Assembly (NCBI RefSeq): GCF_018139695.1
Contig: NZ_JAGSOG010000016.1
Span: 1 to 63,998 of the forward strand
Direction of reading: 5' to 3'
DNA: 63,998 nucleotides
Source: Actinospica durhamensis
GTDB taxonomy: Bacteria > Actinomycetota > Actinomycetes > Streptomycetales > Catenulisporaceae
Positions 18,049 through 26,441 of the stretch are shown piece by piece. The translations under genes were made by a program, and so were the position numbers. The notes under the pieces were generated by a model. The model worked only from the letters and a program-made list of their open reading frames with translations, did no database searches and had not been told where the DNA came from. Each line of letters opens with the position of its first letter. Positions within the stretch are counted from its first letter, which is position 1.

Positions 18049-19458
18049 TCAGCCGACCGCGCCTTCCATCTGCATCTCGATCAGCCGGTTGAGCTCCAGG
18101 GCGTACTCCATCGGCAGTTCCTTGGCGATCGGCTCGACGAAGCCGCGCACGATCATCGCCATCGCCTCGTCCTCGGTCAGGCCGCGGCTCATCAGGTAGA
18201 ACAGCTGGTCCTCGGAGACCTTCGAGACGGTGGCCTCGTGGCCCATGGTCACGTCGTCCTCGCGCACGTCCACGTAGGGGTACGTGTCGGACCGGGAGAT
18301 CGTGTCGACCAGCAGCGCGTCGCACTTCACGCTCGACTTGGAGCGGTGCGCGCCCTCCTGGATCTGCACCAGGCCGCGGTAGGAGGTGCGGCCGCCGCCG
18401 CGCGCCACCGACTTCGAGACGATGTTGGAGGAGGTGTTCGGCGCGGCGTGCACCATCTTGGACCCGGCGTCCTGGTGCTGGCCGGGGCCGGCGAACGCGA
18501 TCGAGAGGGTCTCGCCCTTGGCGTGCTCGCCGAGCAGCCAGACGGCCGGGTACTTCATGGTGACCTTGGACCCGAGGTTGCCGTCGATCCACTCCATGGT
18601 CGCGCCCTCGTGCGCCGCGGCGCGCTTGGTGACCAGGTTGTAGACGTTGTTCGACCAGTTCTGGATGGTCGTGTAGCGGGCCCGGGCGCCCTTCTTCACG
18701 ATGATCTCGACCACGGCGGAGTGCAGCGAGTCCGAGCTGTAGATCGGCGCGGTACAGCCCTCGAGGTAGTGCACGTAGGAGCCCTCGTCCGCGATGATCA
18801 GCGTCCGCTCGAACTGGCCCATGTTCTCGGTGTTGATCCGGAAGTAGGCCTGCAGCGGGATCTCCACGTGCACGCCCTTGGGGACGTAGATGAAGGACCC
18901 GCCGGACCACACGGCCGAGTTGAGCGCGGAGAACTTGTTGTCGCCGGACGGGATCACGGTGGCGAAGTGCTCGCGGAACAGGTCCTCGTGCTCCTTCAGG
19001 GCCGTGTCGGTGTCCAGGAAGATCACGCCCTGGCGCTCGAGGTCGGCGTTGATGGAGTGGTAGACCGTCTCCGACTCGTACTGCGCGGCCACGCCCGAGA
19101 GCAGGCGCTGCTTCTCGGCCTCGGGGATGCCGAGCTTGTCGTAGGTGTTCTTGATGTCCGCAGGCAGGTCGTCCCAGGAGGTGACCTGCTTGTCCGTGGC
19201 GCGCACGAAGTACTTGATGTTGTCGAAGTGGATGCCGCTCAGGTCCGCGCCCCAGTTGGGCATGGGCTTGCGCTCGAACAGGCGCAGCGCCTTGAGCCGG
19301 AACTCGAGCATCCACTCCGGCTCGTTCTTCAGGGCCGAGATCTCCCGGACCACGTCCTCGCTCAGCCCGCGCTTCGCGGTGGCGCCGGCAACGTCCGGGT
19401 CGGCCCAGCCGAACTCGTAGTTGCCGAGACCGGCGAGCTCATCGTGCGTGGTGGTCAT
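18049..19458 (-). CDS. sufB: SufB Fe-S assembly scaffold subunit
   Basis: A 469-residue Suf[20 protein letters not shown]-terminus, [20 protein letters not shown] core, and the SVKCDALL segment with the conserved cluster-site cysteine. The C-terminal [19 protein letters not shown] tail contacts SufC. It assembles the nascent cluster with SufC and SufD. ATG 19458 overlaps the sufR stop by 4 nt (ATGA), which fixes the start. Confidence 0.96.
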   Translation of the reverse strand: MTTTHDELAGLGNYEFGWADPDVAGATAKRGLSEDVVREISALKNEPEWMLEFRLKALRLFERKPMPNWGADLSGIHFDNIKYFVRATDKQVTSWDDLPADIKNTYDKLGIPEAEKQRLLSGVAAQYESETVYHSINADLERQGVIFLDTDTALKEHEDLFREHFATVIPSGDNKFSALNSAVWSGGSFIYVPKGVHVEIPLQAYFRINTENMGQFERTLIIADEGSYVHYLEGCTAPIYSSDSLHSAVVEIIVKKGARARYTTIQNWSNNVYNLVTKRAAAHEGATMEWIDGNLGSKVTMKYPAVWLLGEHAKGETLSIAFAGPGQHQDAGSKMVHAAPNTSSNIVSKSVARGGGRTSYRGLVQIQEGAHRSKSSVKCDALLVDTISRSDTYPYVDVREDDVTMGHEATVSKVSEDQLFYLMSRGLTEDEAMAMIVRGFVEPIAKELPMEYALELNRLIEMQMEGAVG

Positions 19459-20183
19459 GCGGAGGCATCTCCTTCGGACTGGGTCGGCTCCGGCTCGTGC
19501 GTACGCTGGCGCGCAACGGCGGGCGTCGGGATGAACGTGGTGCAGACGCCGTCGCCGTGGGCGATCGTGGCCAGGCGCTGGACGTGGGTGCCGAGCAGTT
19601 CGGCGAAGACCTGCGTCTCCGCCTCGCACAGCTGCGGGAACTGCTCGGCGACGTGTTGGACGGGACAGTGGTGCTGGCACAGCTGCTCGCCGGCGATGGC
19701 GTCCTGTTCCCGGGTGGAGGCGGCGTAGCCGTCGGCGGTGAGCGCCTCGGCCAGCAGCCGGGAGCGCTCGCCCGGGTCGGCGGCCGCGACCGCCTGCTGG
19801 TAGCGGGCGGCGAGGCCGGCGAAGCGGCGGCGGGCGAAGTCGGCCACGGCCTGCTCGCCCGCGGTCTCGGCGACGAAGCGCAGGGCGTCGACGGCGAGCA
19901 CGTCGTAGTCGTGGTGGAACACGGCCCGGCCCGCGTCGGTCAGCGCGAACACCTTGGCCGGGCGGCCGCGGCCGCGGTGGCCGTAGACCCGCTGCTCCCT
20001 GGCCTCGACCAGGCCCTCGGCCAGCAGCGCGTCGAGGTGGCGGCGGATGCCCGCCGGGGTCAGGCCCAGGCTGGCGGACAGCTCGGCCGCGGTGCGCGGA
20101 CCCTCGGACAGGATCGAACGGGCCACCCGGTTGCGAGTGGCCTGCCTCTCTTCCTGCTCGTCGAGGACACGCACGTTTTTCAC
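19455..20183 (-). CDS. sufR: SufR, Fe-S-sensing repressor of the suf operon
   Basis: 242 residues. The winged HTH at about 15-85 ([23 protein letters not shown]) is followed by a C-terminal sensory domain. Three candidate cluster ligands, Cys169, Cys173 and Cys186, lie in the CQHHC...C pattern. In cyanobacteria, mycobacteria and streptomycetes SufR carries a [4Fe-4S] or [2Fe-2S] cluster and represses suf until the cluster is lost. The start is GTG 20183; no Shine-Dalgarno is visible, so the operon transcript may be leaderless. It is the first gene of the operon and diverges from the ABC exporter. Confidence 0.93.
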   Translation of the reverse strand: MKNVRVLDEQEERQATRNRVARSILSEGPRTAAELSASLGLTPAGIRRHLDALLAEGLVEAREQRVYGHRGRGRPAKVFALTDAGRAVFHHDYDVLAVDALRFVAETAGEQAVADFARRRFAGLAARYQQAVAAADPGERSRLLAEALTADGYAASTREQDAIAGEQLCQHHCPVQHVAEQFPQLCEAETQVFAELLGTHVQRLATIAHGDGVCTTFIPTPAVARQRTHEPEPTQSEGDASA

Positions 20184-20218
20184 AACACCATAGTGAGCTT
20201 ATTCCTTCCGCAGGGCAA

Positions 20219-20234
20219 CTAAGGCTAGCCTTAG
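20219..20234. promoter_or_regulatory. 16-bp perfect palindrome between sufR and the ABC exporter; iron-box-like
   Basis: CTAAGGCTAGCCTTAG is a perfect 16-bp palindrome 36-51 nt upstream of the sufR start. Each half matches the left half of the DtxR/IdeR iron-box pattern (TnAGGnTAGnCT) but not the full 19-bp site, so binding by an iron regulator is suggested rather than shown. Separately, CAAC-N6-GTGA lies over the sufR start (about 20182-20195) and may be a degenerate SufR site. Confidence 0.5.
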
Positions 20235-20336
20235 CCGCGCCGCGCGCGTGACCTGCGGCGGCCTCCGTAGGGCCGCGCCGCGCAAACCGGCGCCCGGGTG
20301 CGGGCGCGCTCAGGCCGCCCACGTAGACTCGCGGCC

Positions 20337-21266
20337 ATGCACGAGTCCGATCCCGCCGTCCAGATCGCGGGCCTGGTGAAGCGGTACGGGGACAAGACCG
20401 CCGTTCAGGGCCTCGACCTGATCGTCGACCACGGTACTCTCACCGCGGTCCTCGGCCCGAACGGGGCCGGCAAGACCTCCACCATCGAGTGCTGTGAGGG
20501 ATATCGCAGGCCCGACGGGGGCACCGTGCGCGTGCTGGGCCTCGACCCGGTCGCCGACGCGGCCCGCCTGCGCCCGCGCATCGGGGTGATGTTGCAGTCC
20601 GGCGGCATCTATCAGTCCGTTCGGGCGATGGAGATGCTCCGGCACGTGGCCGGCCTCTACGCGAATCCGCTGAACGTGGACGAGCTCGCCGCCCGGCTCG
20701 GGCTCGACTCCTGCGGCAAGACGACCTTCCGGCGGCTCTCCGGCGGCCAGCAGCAGCGGCTCTCGCTCGCGCTCGCCGTGGTCGGCCGGCCCGAGCTGAT
20801 CTTCCTGGACGAGCCGACCGCGGGCCTCGACGTGCAGGCCAGGCACGCGACCTGGGAGCTGATCGAGCAGCTGCGCGCGGACGGGGTGACCATCGTGCTC
20901 ACCACGCACCTGCTGGACGAGGCCGAGCGGCTGGCCGACAAGGTCGCGATCATCGACCAGGGCCGGGTGATCGCCTACGACAGCCCGCAGCGGCTGGCCG
21001 ACACCTCGCGGGAGCAGGACGCGATCCGCTTCGAGGCCCCGGCCGGGCTCGACCTGACCGCGCTGTCCATCGCGGTCGCGCCCGCGGCGAAGGCCTCGGA
21101 GCCGACCGCGGGCAGCTATCACGTCACCGGGGAGATCACCCCGGACACGCTGGCCGCGACCACCGCGTGGTGTGCCAGCCTCGGGTTGATGCCGCGTAAC
21201 CTGCAGATCGAGCAGCGCAGCCTGGAGGACGTCTTCCTCGATCTGACCGGAAGGGAGCTGCGCTGA
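20337..21266 (+). CDS. ABC transporter ATP-binding protein (DrrA-type)
   Basis: A 309-residue exporter ATPase. Walker A is GPNGAGKTS, the signature [14 protein letters not shown], Walker [13 protein letters not shown], and a switch His is in [16 protein letters not shown]. The C-terminal ~80 residues are the DrrA-like extension ending [19 protein letters not shown] seven bases before ATG 20337 is a good leaderless -10. The gene overlaps its permease by one base. In actinobacteria this ABC pair sits between sufR and ctaA; the cargo is unknown. Confidence 0.93.
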   Translation: MHESDPAVQIAGLVKRYGDKTAVQGLDLIVDHGTLTAVLGPNGAGKTSTIECCEGYRRPDGGTVRVLGLDPVADAARLRPRIGVMLQSGGIYQSVRAMEMLRHVAGLYANPLNVDELAARLGLDSCGKTTFRRLSGGQQQRLSLALAVVGRPELIFLDEPTAGLDVQARHATWELIEQLRADGVTIVLTTHLLDEAERLADKVAIIDQGRVIAYDSPQRLADTSREQDAIRFEAPAGLDLTALSIAVAPAAKASEPTAGSYHVTGEITPDTLAATTAWCASLGLMPRNLQIEQRSLEDVFLDLTGRELR

Positions 21267-22072
21267 TGAGCGAGCTCGCGAGCCCGTCGGTCCGGCCGCT
21301 CTCGGCGCCCGGCACGTTCCGGCCCGACCCGCGCCCGGCGCCGGCGGTGCGGATGGTGCTGGCCCAGGCCCGCTTCGAGACGCGGCTGCTGCTGCGCAAC
21401 GGCGAGCAGGTGCTGCTGGCGATCGTGATCCCGGCGCTGATGCTGATCGCGTTCTCGGCCGAGCCGATCGGCACCATCAGCGGCGGCGGGAGCCGGATCG
21501 ACTACTACGCGCCCGGCATCATCGGCGCGGCGGTGCTCTCCACCGCGTTCACCAGCCAGGCCATCGCCACCGGCTTCGAGCGGCGCTACAGCGTGCTCAA
21601 ACGGCTCGGCGCCACGCCGCTGCCGCGCTGGGGGCTGCTGGCCGGCAAGTCGCTGAGCATCCTGATGGTCGAGTGCGTGCAGATGATGCTGCTGATCGGG
21701 ATCGCGCTGGCGATGGGCTGGTCCCCGCACGGCGACCCGCTCGCGGTCCTGCTGCTGCTGGCCCTGGGCACGGCCGCGTTCAGCGGCCTGGCGCTGTGGC
21801 TGGCCGGCTCGCTGCGGGCGGAGGCGACGCTGGCGGTGGCCAACTTCGTCTTCCTGATCTTCATCGGGGTCGGCGGCGTGGTCGTGCCGCTGGACAAGTT
21901 CGGGCACGGGGCGCAGGAGTCGCTGCAGTTCCTGCCGATCAGTGCCCTGACGGACGGGCTGCGGGACGTGCTCCAGCACGGCTCGGCGATGCCCTGGGGG
22001 CCGCTGGGCATCCTGGCGGCCTGGACGCTGGTGGCGGTCGCGGGCGCGGCCCGGTCCTTCAAGTGGGAGTGA
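21266..22072 (+). CDS. ABC-2 type permease
   Basis: A 268-residue membrane protein with six predicted helices after an ~30-residue cytoplasmic N-terminus. It has the ABC-2 pattern YYAPGIIGAAVLSTAF and LPISALTDGLRDVLQHG. The ATG shares its A with the ATPase stop (TGATG), indicating translational coupling. It forms an exporter with the preceding gene. Confidence 0.92.
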   Translation: MSELASPSVRPLSAPGTFRPDPRPAPAVRMVLAQARFETRLLLRNGEQVLLAIVIPALMLIAFSAEPIGTISGGGSRIDYYAPGIIGAAVLSTAFTSQAIATGFERRYSVLKRLGATPLPRWGLLAGKSLSILMVECVQMMLLIGIALAMGWSPHGDPLAVLLLLALGTAAFSGLALWLAGSLRAEATLAVANFVFLIFIGVGGVVVPLDKFGHGAQESLQFLPISALTDGLRDVLQHGSAMPWGPLGILAAWTLVAVAGAARSFKWE

Positions 22073-22076
22073 CAGC

Positions 22077-23063
22077 GTGACGCAGCAGGACACCGGCATC
22101 CCGACGGCCCGCGCGGCGAGCGAGCACCCGAGCGCTCAACCGGTCGTGCGGGCAAGCCCGGCCGGCACCGGTCGGCGCCGGCGCGACTGGACGCCGACGC
22201 CGCGGCAGGTCGAGCTGGCCTGCCTGATCGCGCTGGTGGCCAACACGCTGATCGTGGTGACCGGCGGCGCGGTGCGGCTGACCAACTCGGGCCTCGGCTG
22301 CCCGACCTGGCCGGAGTGCACCGGCGGTTCGCTGGTGCCGGTCTCCACCCTCGGCTACCACTCGGTGATCGAGTTCACGAACCGGATGCTGACCTACGCG
22401 GTCTCGGCCGGCGTGGGCCTGGCCATCCTGGCCTCGATGTTCCAGAAGCCGCGCCGGCCGGTGCTGGTGAAGCTGTCCTGGGGACTGTTCCTCGGGGTCG
22501 TGCTGCAGGCCGTGATCGGCGGGATCACGGTGCTCACCAAGCTGGCGCCGGAGTGGGTCGCGGTGCACATGTGCGTGTCCATGGGCATGATCGCGGTCTC
22601 GTTCGTGCTCTGGCACCGCTCGCGCGAGGGCGACGGGCCGGTGCGGCTGCTGACCCGGCGCGAACTGCTCTGGCTCGGCCGGCTGCTGGTGATCGCCACC
22701 GGCGCGGTGGTCGCCGCGGGCACGCTGGTGACCGGCACCGACCCGCACGCGGGCGCCGAGGACGCGAGCAAGCGGCTGCCGTTCAAGGCCATGGACATCA
22801 CCCAGGTGCACGCCGACCTGGTGTTCATCGTGGTCGGGCTGACGGCGGCGCTGTGGCTGGCGCTCAAGGCCACCGACGCGCGGCCGCGGGCGCTGCGCGG
22901 GGTGCGCGACATGTTCGCGGTACTGCTGCTGCAGGCCGCGATCGGCTACACGCAGTACTTCACCGGCCTGCCCGCCTGGATGGTGCTGCTGCACATGACC
23001 GGCGCGTGCCTGACCTGGCTGGCCGCCTGGCGGGTGCTGATGTCGCTGCGCGAGCGGGCCTGA
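22077..23063 (+). CDS. ctaA: Heme A synthase (CtaA/Cox15)
   Basis: A 328-residue protein with eight membrane helices. It carries the loop cysteine pair GCPTWPEC (residues about 74-81) of Gram-positive CtaA. Conserved heme-ligand histidines lie in HSVIEFTNR, VAVHMCVSM, QVHADLVF and LLHMTGACL. It oxidises the heme O C8 methyl to a formyl group for cytochrome aa3 oxidase. The precursor enzyme CtaB is encoded 11 kb away in this window. The start is GTG 22077. Confidence 0.95.
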   Translation: MTQQDTGIPTARAASEHPSAQPVVRASPAGTGRRRRDWTPTPRQVELACLIALVANTLIVVTGGAVRLTNSGLGCPTWPECTGGSLVPVSTLGYHSVIEFTNRMLTYAVSAGVGLAILASMFQKPRRPVLVKLSWGLFLGVVLQAVIGGITVLTKLAPEWVAVHMCVSMGMIAVSFVLWHRSREGDGPVRLLTRRELLWLGRLLVIATGAVVAAGTLVTGTDPHAGAEDASKRLPFKAMDITQVHADLVFIVVGLTAALWLALKATDARPRALRGVRDMFAVLLLQAAIGYTQYFTGLPAWMVLLHMTGACLTWLAAWRVLMSLRERA

Positions 23064-23086
23064 CCGGTCCGGAGGGAGCAACGGCC

Positions 23087-23257
23087 TTGGCGAACACCAC
23101 GGGGTATCGCAGGTATCTGCTGTACGTGCTGTACGCGCTGCTGCCGGCCGGGGCGGTGGTGGCGCTCGCCGCCTCGACCGCGGTCGGCACGATCATGCTG
23201 GTCGCGGCCGTGCTCGGGCTGGTCGGGGTGTCCGTGACAGGCCGCTCGGACGGCTAG
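23087..23257 (+). CDS. Small two-helix membrane protein downstream of ctaA
   Basis: A 56-residue open frame from TTG 23087 with GGAGGGAG nine bases upstream. Two hydrophobic segments (YLLYVLYALLPAGAVVALAA; TIMLVAAVLGLVGVSV) are joined by a short loop. It starts 23 nt after ctaA and is probably co-transcribed. Its TAG stop is part of the CTAG that begins the 216-bp inverted-repeat element, so the last codons may have been set by that insertion. Function unknown. Confidence 0.6.
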   Translation: MANTTGYRRYLLYVLYALLPAGAVVALAASTAVGTIMLVAAVLGLVGVSVTGRSDG

Positions 23258-23469
23258 ACGGCTGATTCGGGGGTAGGCCGGTAACCCGGGCACGCTGGAA
23301 CGTGTGGAGACGCGTGGAGTCTCGGGGCTGGGCAAAACGGCTCAGCGGCAAGTCCGGGCGTGCGCCGGGCCCGTCCTCATGCTTGGTCGCCTGTGGACGG
23401 GCCCGGCGTGCGGCCGGGCGCCGCCGATCGGCCGTTTCGCCCCGGCATACCCCCGAATCAGCCGTCTAG
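23254..23469. repeat. 216-bp imperfect long inverted repeat (giant hairpin / MITE-like element)
   Basis: The ends are a perfect 22-bp inverted repeat: 23254-23275 begins CTAGACGGCTGATTCGGG and 23448-23469 is its exact complement. The match continues to about 28 bp with one mismatch. The interior also folds back. About 23332-23380 (AAAACGGCTCAGCGGC, GGGCGTGCGCCGGGCCCGTCC in two blocks) pairs imperfectly with about 23394-23441, leaving an asymmetrical insert of about 45 nt in the left arm. Both ends are CTAG, a rare tetramer in such genomes, so CTAG may be a target duplication with ACGGCTGATTCGGG as terminal repeat. There is no coding potential inside. Confidence 0.75.
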
Positions 23470-23565
23470 GCACACGGAGCGGACGTCGCACGGCGCTGTC
23501 AGCCGATTGCTGTACGGTGGGGCCCTCGACAGGATCAGGCGATCGTGTGGTGGAGGGGATGCCCC

Positions 23566-24600
23566 ATGCCGATGTTCGGGCTGGGCAAGAAGAAGAGCGC
23601 CGCGACGCCGGTGCAGACCCCGTCGTCGGCACCCCGCCCCTCGCCCGCGCCCGACCTCGCGACCATACGCGGCCTGCCCAAGGCCCACACCCTCGCCGAC
23701 CACGGCGATCCGGTCCTGGCCGAGCTGCTCGGCCTCGCCGAGGCGCACGACTGGACCGCGCTGCGGGCGAACCTGGCCGGGTACGACGGCCATGATCTCA
23801 GCTCCCTGGTCTCGAACGTCTGCGCCCAGACGCGCGACGTCGGGCAGTGGGTGCCCGCGGACGCGGCCGACCCGCTGGCCCAGGCCGTGCTCGGCGCGGA
23901 CGCGATCGAGCGCGGCTGGGAGGTGCGCACCTCGATGCGGGCGCAGCACGTCTCGCAGGACCAGTTCCAGGAGTTCCACCGGATGCTGCGGGTGGCCGAG
24001 GACCACCTCTACGCCGCGGTGGAGCTCGATCCCGAACTCGCGGCCCCGTGGTACTCGCTGATGATCACCTCACGCGGCCTGCAGTACGACCTCGACGTCA
24101 AGTGGCGCCGCTTCGACGCCCTGCTCCGGCGCGCCCCCGGCCACCTCGGCGGGCACCGGCAGATGCTGCAGAACCTGTGCGCGAAGTGGTCCGGCTCGCA
24201 CGAGCAGATGCACGCCTTCGCCGCCGAGGCGATGAGCGGCGAGCACGGCGGACAGCTCGCGGAACTGGTGGCGGACGGCCACATCGAGCACTGGCTCCAC
24301 CTCGGCGACCGCAAGGGCGGCCGGGAGTACATGCAGCAGCCCGAGGTCCGGGCCGAACTCCAGAAGGCGGCCGAGCTGACCGTCTTCCGGCCCGGATACA
24401 GCTCGCCGCGCACGCCCTACCTGGCACCGAACCTGTTCGCCATGGCCTTCGGCCTCGCCGGCCTGTGGACGCAGTCCGTGCGGGCCTTCGAGGCCAGCGC
24501 GGGCGTGGTGACCGGGCGCTGGATCTACATGAGCGGCAAGGAACCGGAGAAGTTCTACACGAACTGGCGCAACCACGTCATCCAGAAGGCAAGCCCGTGA
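23566..24600 (+). CDS. Uncharacterised helical protein, first gene of the Hsp90 operon
   Basis: 344 residues, not recognised as a named family. A short basic start (MPMFGLGKKKSA) and a Pro/Ser-rich linker to about residue 35 precede an all-helical soluble body. It has TPR-like spacing in the centre (QFQEFHRMLRVAEDHLYAAVELDPELAAPWYS in blocks) and a C-terminal segment rich in Tyr/Trp (GRWIYMSGKEPEKFYTNW). There is no signal peptide or membrane helix. ATG 23566 has GGAGGGG seven bases upstream. Its stop overlaps the Hsp90 start (GTGA), so the two products are made together; a partner or adaptor role is inferred. Confidence 0.85.
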   Translation: MPMFGLGKKKSAATPVQTPSSAPRPSPAPDLATIRGLPKAHTLADHGDPVLAELLGLAEAHDWTALRANLAGYDGHDLSSLVSNVCAQTRDVGQWVPADAADPLAQAVLGADAIERGWEVRTSMRAQHVSQDQFQEFHRMLRVAEDHLYAAVELDPELAAPWYSLMITSRGLQYDLDVKWRRFDALLRRAPGHLGGHRQMLQNLCAKWSGSHEQMHAFAAEAMSGEHGGQLAELVADGHIEHWLHLGDRKGGREYMQQPEVRAELQKAAELTVFRPGYSSPRTPYLAPNLFAMAFGLAGLWTQSVRAFEASAGVVTGRWIYMSGKEPEKFYTNWRNHVIQKASP

Positions 24601-26441
24601 CCGAACCCGAAGCCTCGCACACCTTCCAGGTCGACCTGCGCGGCATGGTCGACCTGCTCTCCCACCACCTGTACTCCAGCCCCCGGGTGTTCATCCGGGA
24701 ACTGATGCAGAACGCCGTCGACGCCCTCACCGCCCGGCGCAGGCTCGACCCGGCGGCGCCCGCGACCGTGACCATCCGCACCGGCGCGCAGCTGACCGTC
24801 ACCGACACCGGCGTGGGCCTGACCGAGGACGAGGTGCACCGCTTCCTCGCCACCATCGGCCGCAGCTCCAAGCGGGACGAGGCCGGGCTGATCCAGACCA
24901 GGTCCGACTTCGTCGGCCAGTTCGGGATCGGGCTGCTCGCCTGCTTCGTGGTCGCCGACGAGATCACGGTCCTGACGCGCTCGGCCCGCGACCCGCACAG
25001 CCCGGCGGTGCGGTGGCACGGCTACGCGGACGGCCGGTACGCGATCAGGACCCTGCCGGGGCTTGAGATACCCTTCGGCACCACCGTGACGCTGGTGCCG
25101 CGCGCGGGCTCCGAGGAGTGGTTCGAGCAGGCCAGGCTGACCGAGCTCGCCCGCCACTACGGCAGCCTGCTGCGCTACGAGGTGAGCCTGGCCGGGCCGG
25201 ACGGCACGCCGGTGCGGATCACCGACACCCCGCCGGTGTGGGACCGGCCGTACGGCTCGCCGATCGCCCGGCGCCAGGCGCTGGTCGAGCACTGCGAGCG
25301 GCAGTTCGGCTTCCGCCCGCTGGACGTGATCGACCTCGACCTGCCGCTGGTCGGGCTGCGCGGCACGGCGTCCGTGCTGCCCACCTCGGTGCCGGCCAGC
25401 CGCCGCAGCGGCCACCGGGTGCACCTCAAGGGCATGCTGGTCTCGGACCAGGCGAGCGAGCTGCTGCCGGACTGGGCGTTCTTCGTGCGCTGCGTGGTGG
25501 ACGCGGACGGGCTGCGGCCCACGGCCTCGCGCGAGGCGCTGTACGACGACGAGACGCTGGCGGCCGTGCGCGACGCGCTCGGCGAGACGCTGCGCTCCTG
25601 GCTCGCCGGGCTGGCCGCGAGCGATCCGGCGCTGCTCGGCCGGTTCCTGGCCGCGCACCACCTCGCGGTCAAGGCGCTGGCCGCGTACGACGACGAGCTG
25701 CTGCGGGCGCTGCTGCCGTGGCTGCCGTTCGAGACCACGGACGGCTCGGTCACCCTGGACGAGTTCTCCCGCAGCCACCCCACGATCCTGGTCACCCAGT
25801 CCGTGGAGGAGTTCCGGCAGGTCTCCTCGATCGCGGCGGCGGCCGGGCTCGGCGTGGTCAACGGCGGCTACACCTACGACAGGGACCTGATCCGCCGGCT
25901 GCCGCAGCTGCGCCCGGGCGTGTCCGTGCTCGATCTCGACCCGGACACCGTCACCGCCCACCTCGACAGCGTGGACCCGGCCGTCGAGCTCGCCGCGGCG
26001 CGCTTCCTGGAGCTGGCCCGCAAGGTGGTGGACCGCTACGGCTGCGACACCGCGCTGCGCAGCTTCCACCCGGTGACGGTGCCGGCGCTGCTGATCGACC
26101 ACCGCGAGGCCCGGCACGAGCGCGGCCGGGCCGAGCAGGAGGCGGCGGCCGACGGGCTGTGGGCGGACATCCTCGGCGCGCTGCGCTCCTCGGCCCCGCG
26201 GGCGCAGCTGGTGCTCAACCACCAGTGCCCGCTGGTGCGCCGGATCGCCGTGATCGAGGACCCCGACCTGGCCGCCTCGGCGCTGGAGGGGATCTACGGG
26301 CAGGCCCTGCTGCTCACCCGCCGGCCGCTGCGCCCGGCCGAGCACGCCCAGCTCAACCGGGCCTTCCTCGGCCTGCTGGAATACGCCACCCACGACGGGC
26401 CCGCCGGCGCCGGCGCGGCCGCGCGGGAGGACGGACGATGA
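24597..26441 (+). CDS. Hsp90-family chaperone-like ATPase (short HtpG relative)
   Basis: 614 residues. The GHKL ATPase domain has Glu35/Asn39/Asp42 (RELMQNAVDAL), DTGVG at 70-74 and the lid motif GQFGIGLLACF at 107-117. The middle domain keeps the catalytic arginine in the Ser-Arg-Glu motif (Arg312 in PTASREALYDD). The C-terminal ~200 residues diverge strongly from HtpG, so dimerisation may differ, and there is no MEEVD-type tail. This matches the actinobacterial 'HSP90 family protein' lineage rather than housekeeping HtpG. It sits between two helical-repeat proteins, with 4-nt overlaps at both ends. ATP-dependent remodelling of unknown clients is expected. Confidence 0.93.
   Translation: MTEPEASHTFQVDLRGMVDLLSHHLYSSPRVFIRELMQNAVDALTARRRLDPAAPATVTIRTGAQLTVTDTGVGLTEDEVHRFLATIGRSSKRDEAGLIQTRSDFVGQFGIGLLACFVVADEITVLTRSARDPHSPAVRWHGYADGRYAIRTLPGLEIPFGTTVTLVPRAGSEEWFEQARLTELARHYGSLLRYEVSLAGPDGTPVRITDTPPVWDRPYGSPIARRQALVEHCERQFGFRPLDVIDLDLPLVGLRGTASVLPTSVPASRRSGHRVHLKGMLVSDQASELLPDWAFFVRCVVDADGLRPTASREALYDDETLAAVRDALGETLRSWLAGLAASDPALLGRFLAAHHLAVKALAAYDDELLRALLPWLPFETTDGSVTLDEFSRSHPTILVTQSVEEFRQVSSIAAAAGLGVVNGGYTYDRDLIRRLPQLRPGVSVLDLDPDTVTAHLDSVDPAVELAAARFLELARKVVDRYGCDTALRSFHPVTVPALLIDHREARHERGRAEQEAAADGLWADILGALRSSAPRAQLVLNHQCPLVRRIAVIEDPDLAASALEGIYGQALLLTRRPLRPAEHAQLNRAFLGLLEYATHDGPAGAGAAAREDGR

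Noticed and set aside
23304-23795. Open frame inside and beyond the 216-bp hairpin
   Set aside because: It lies in self-complementary DNA, crosses the real gene start at 23566 and has no family features.
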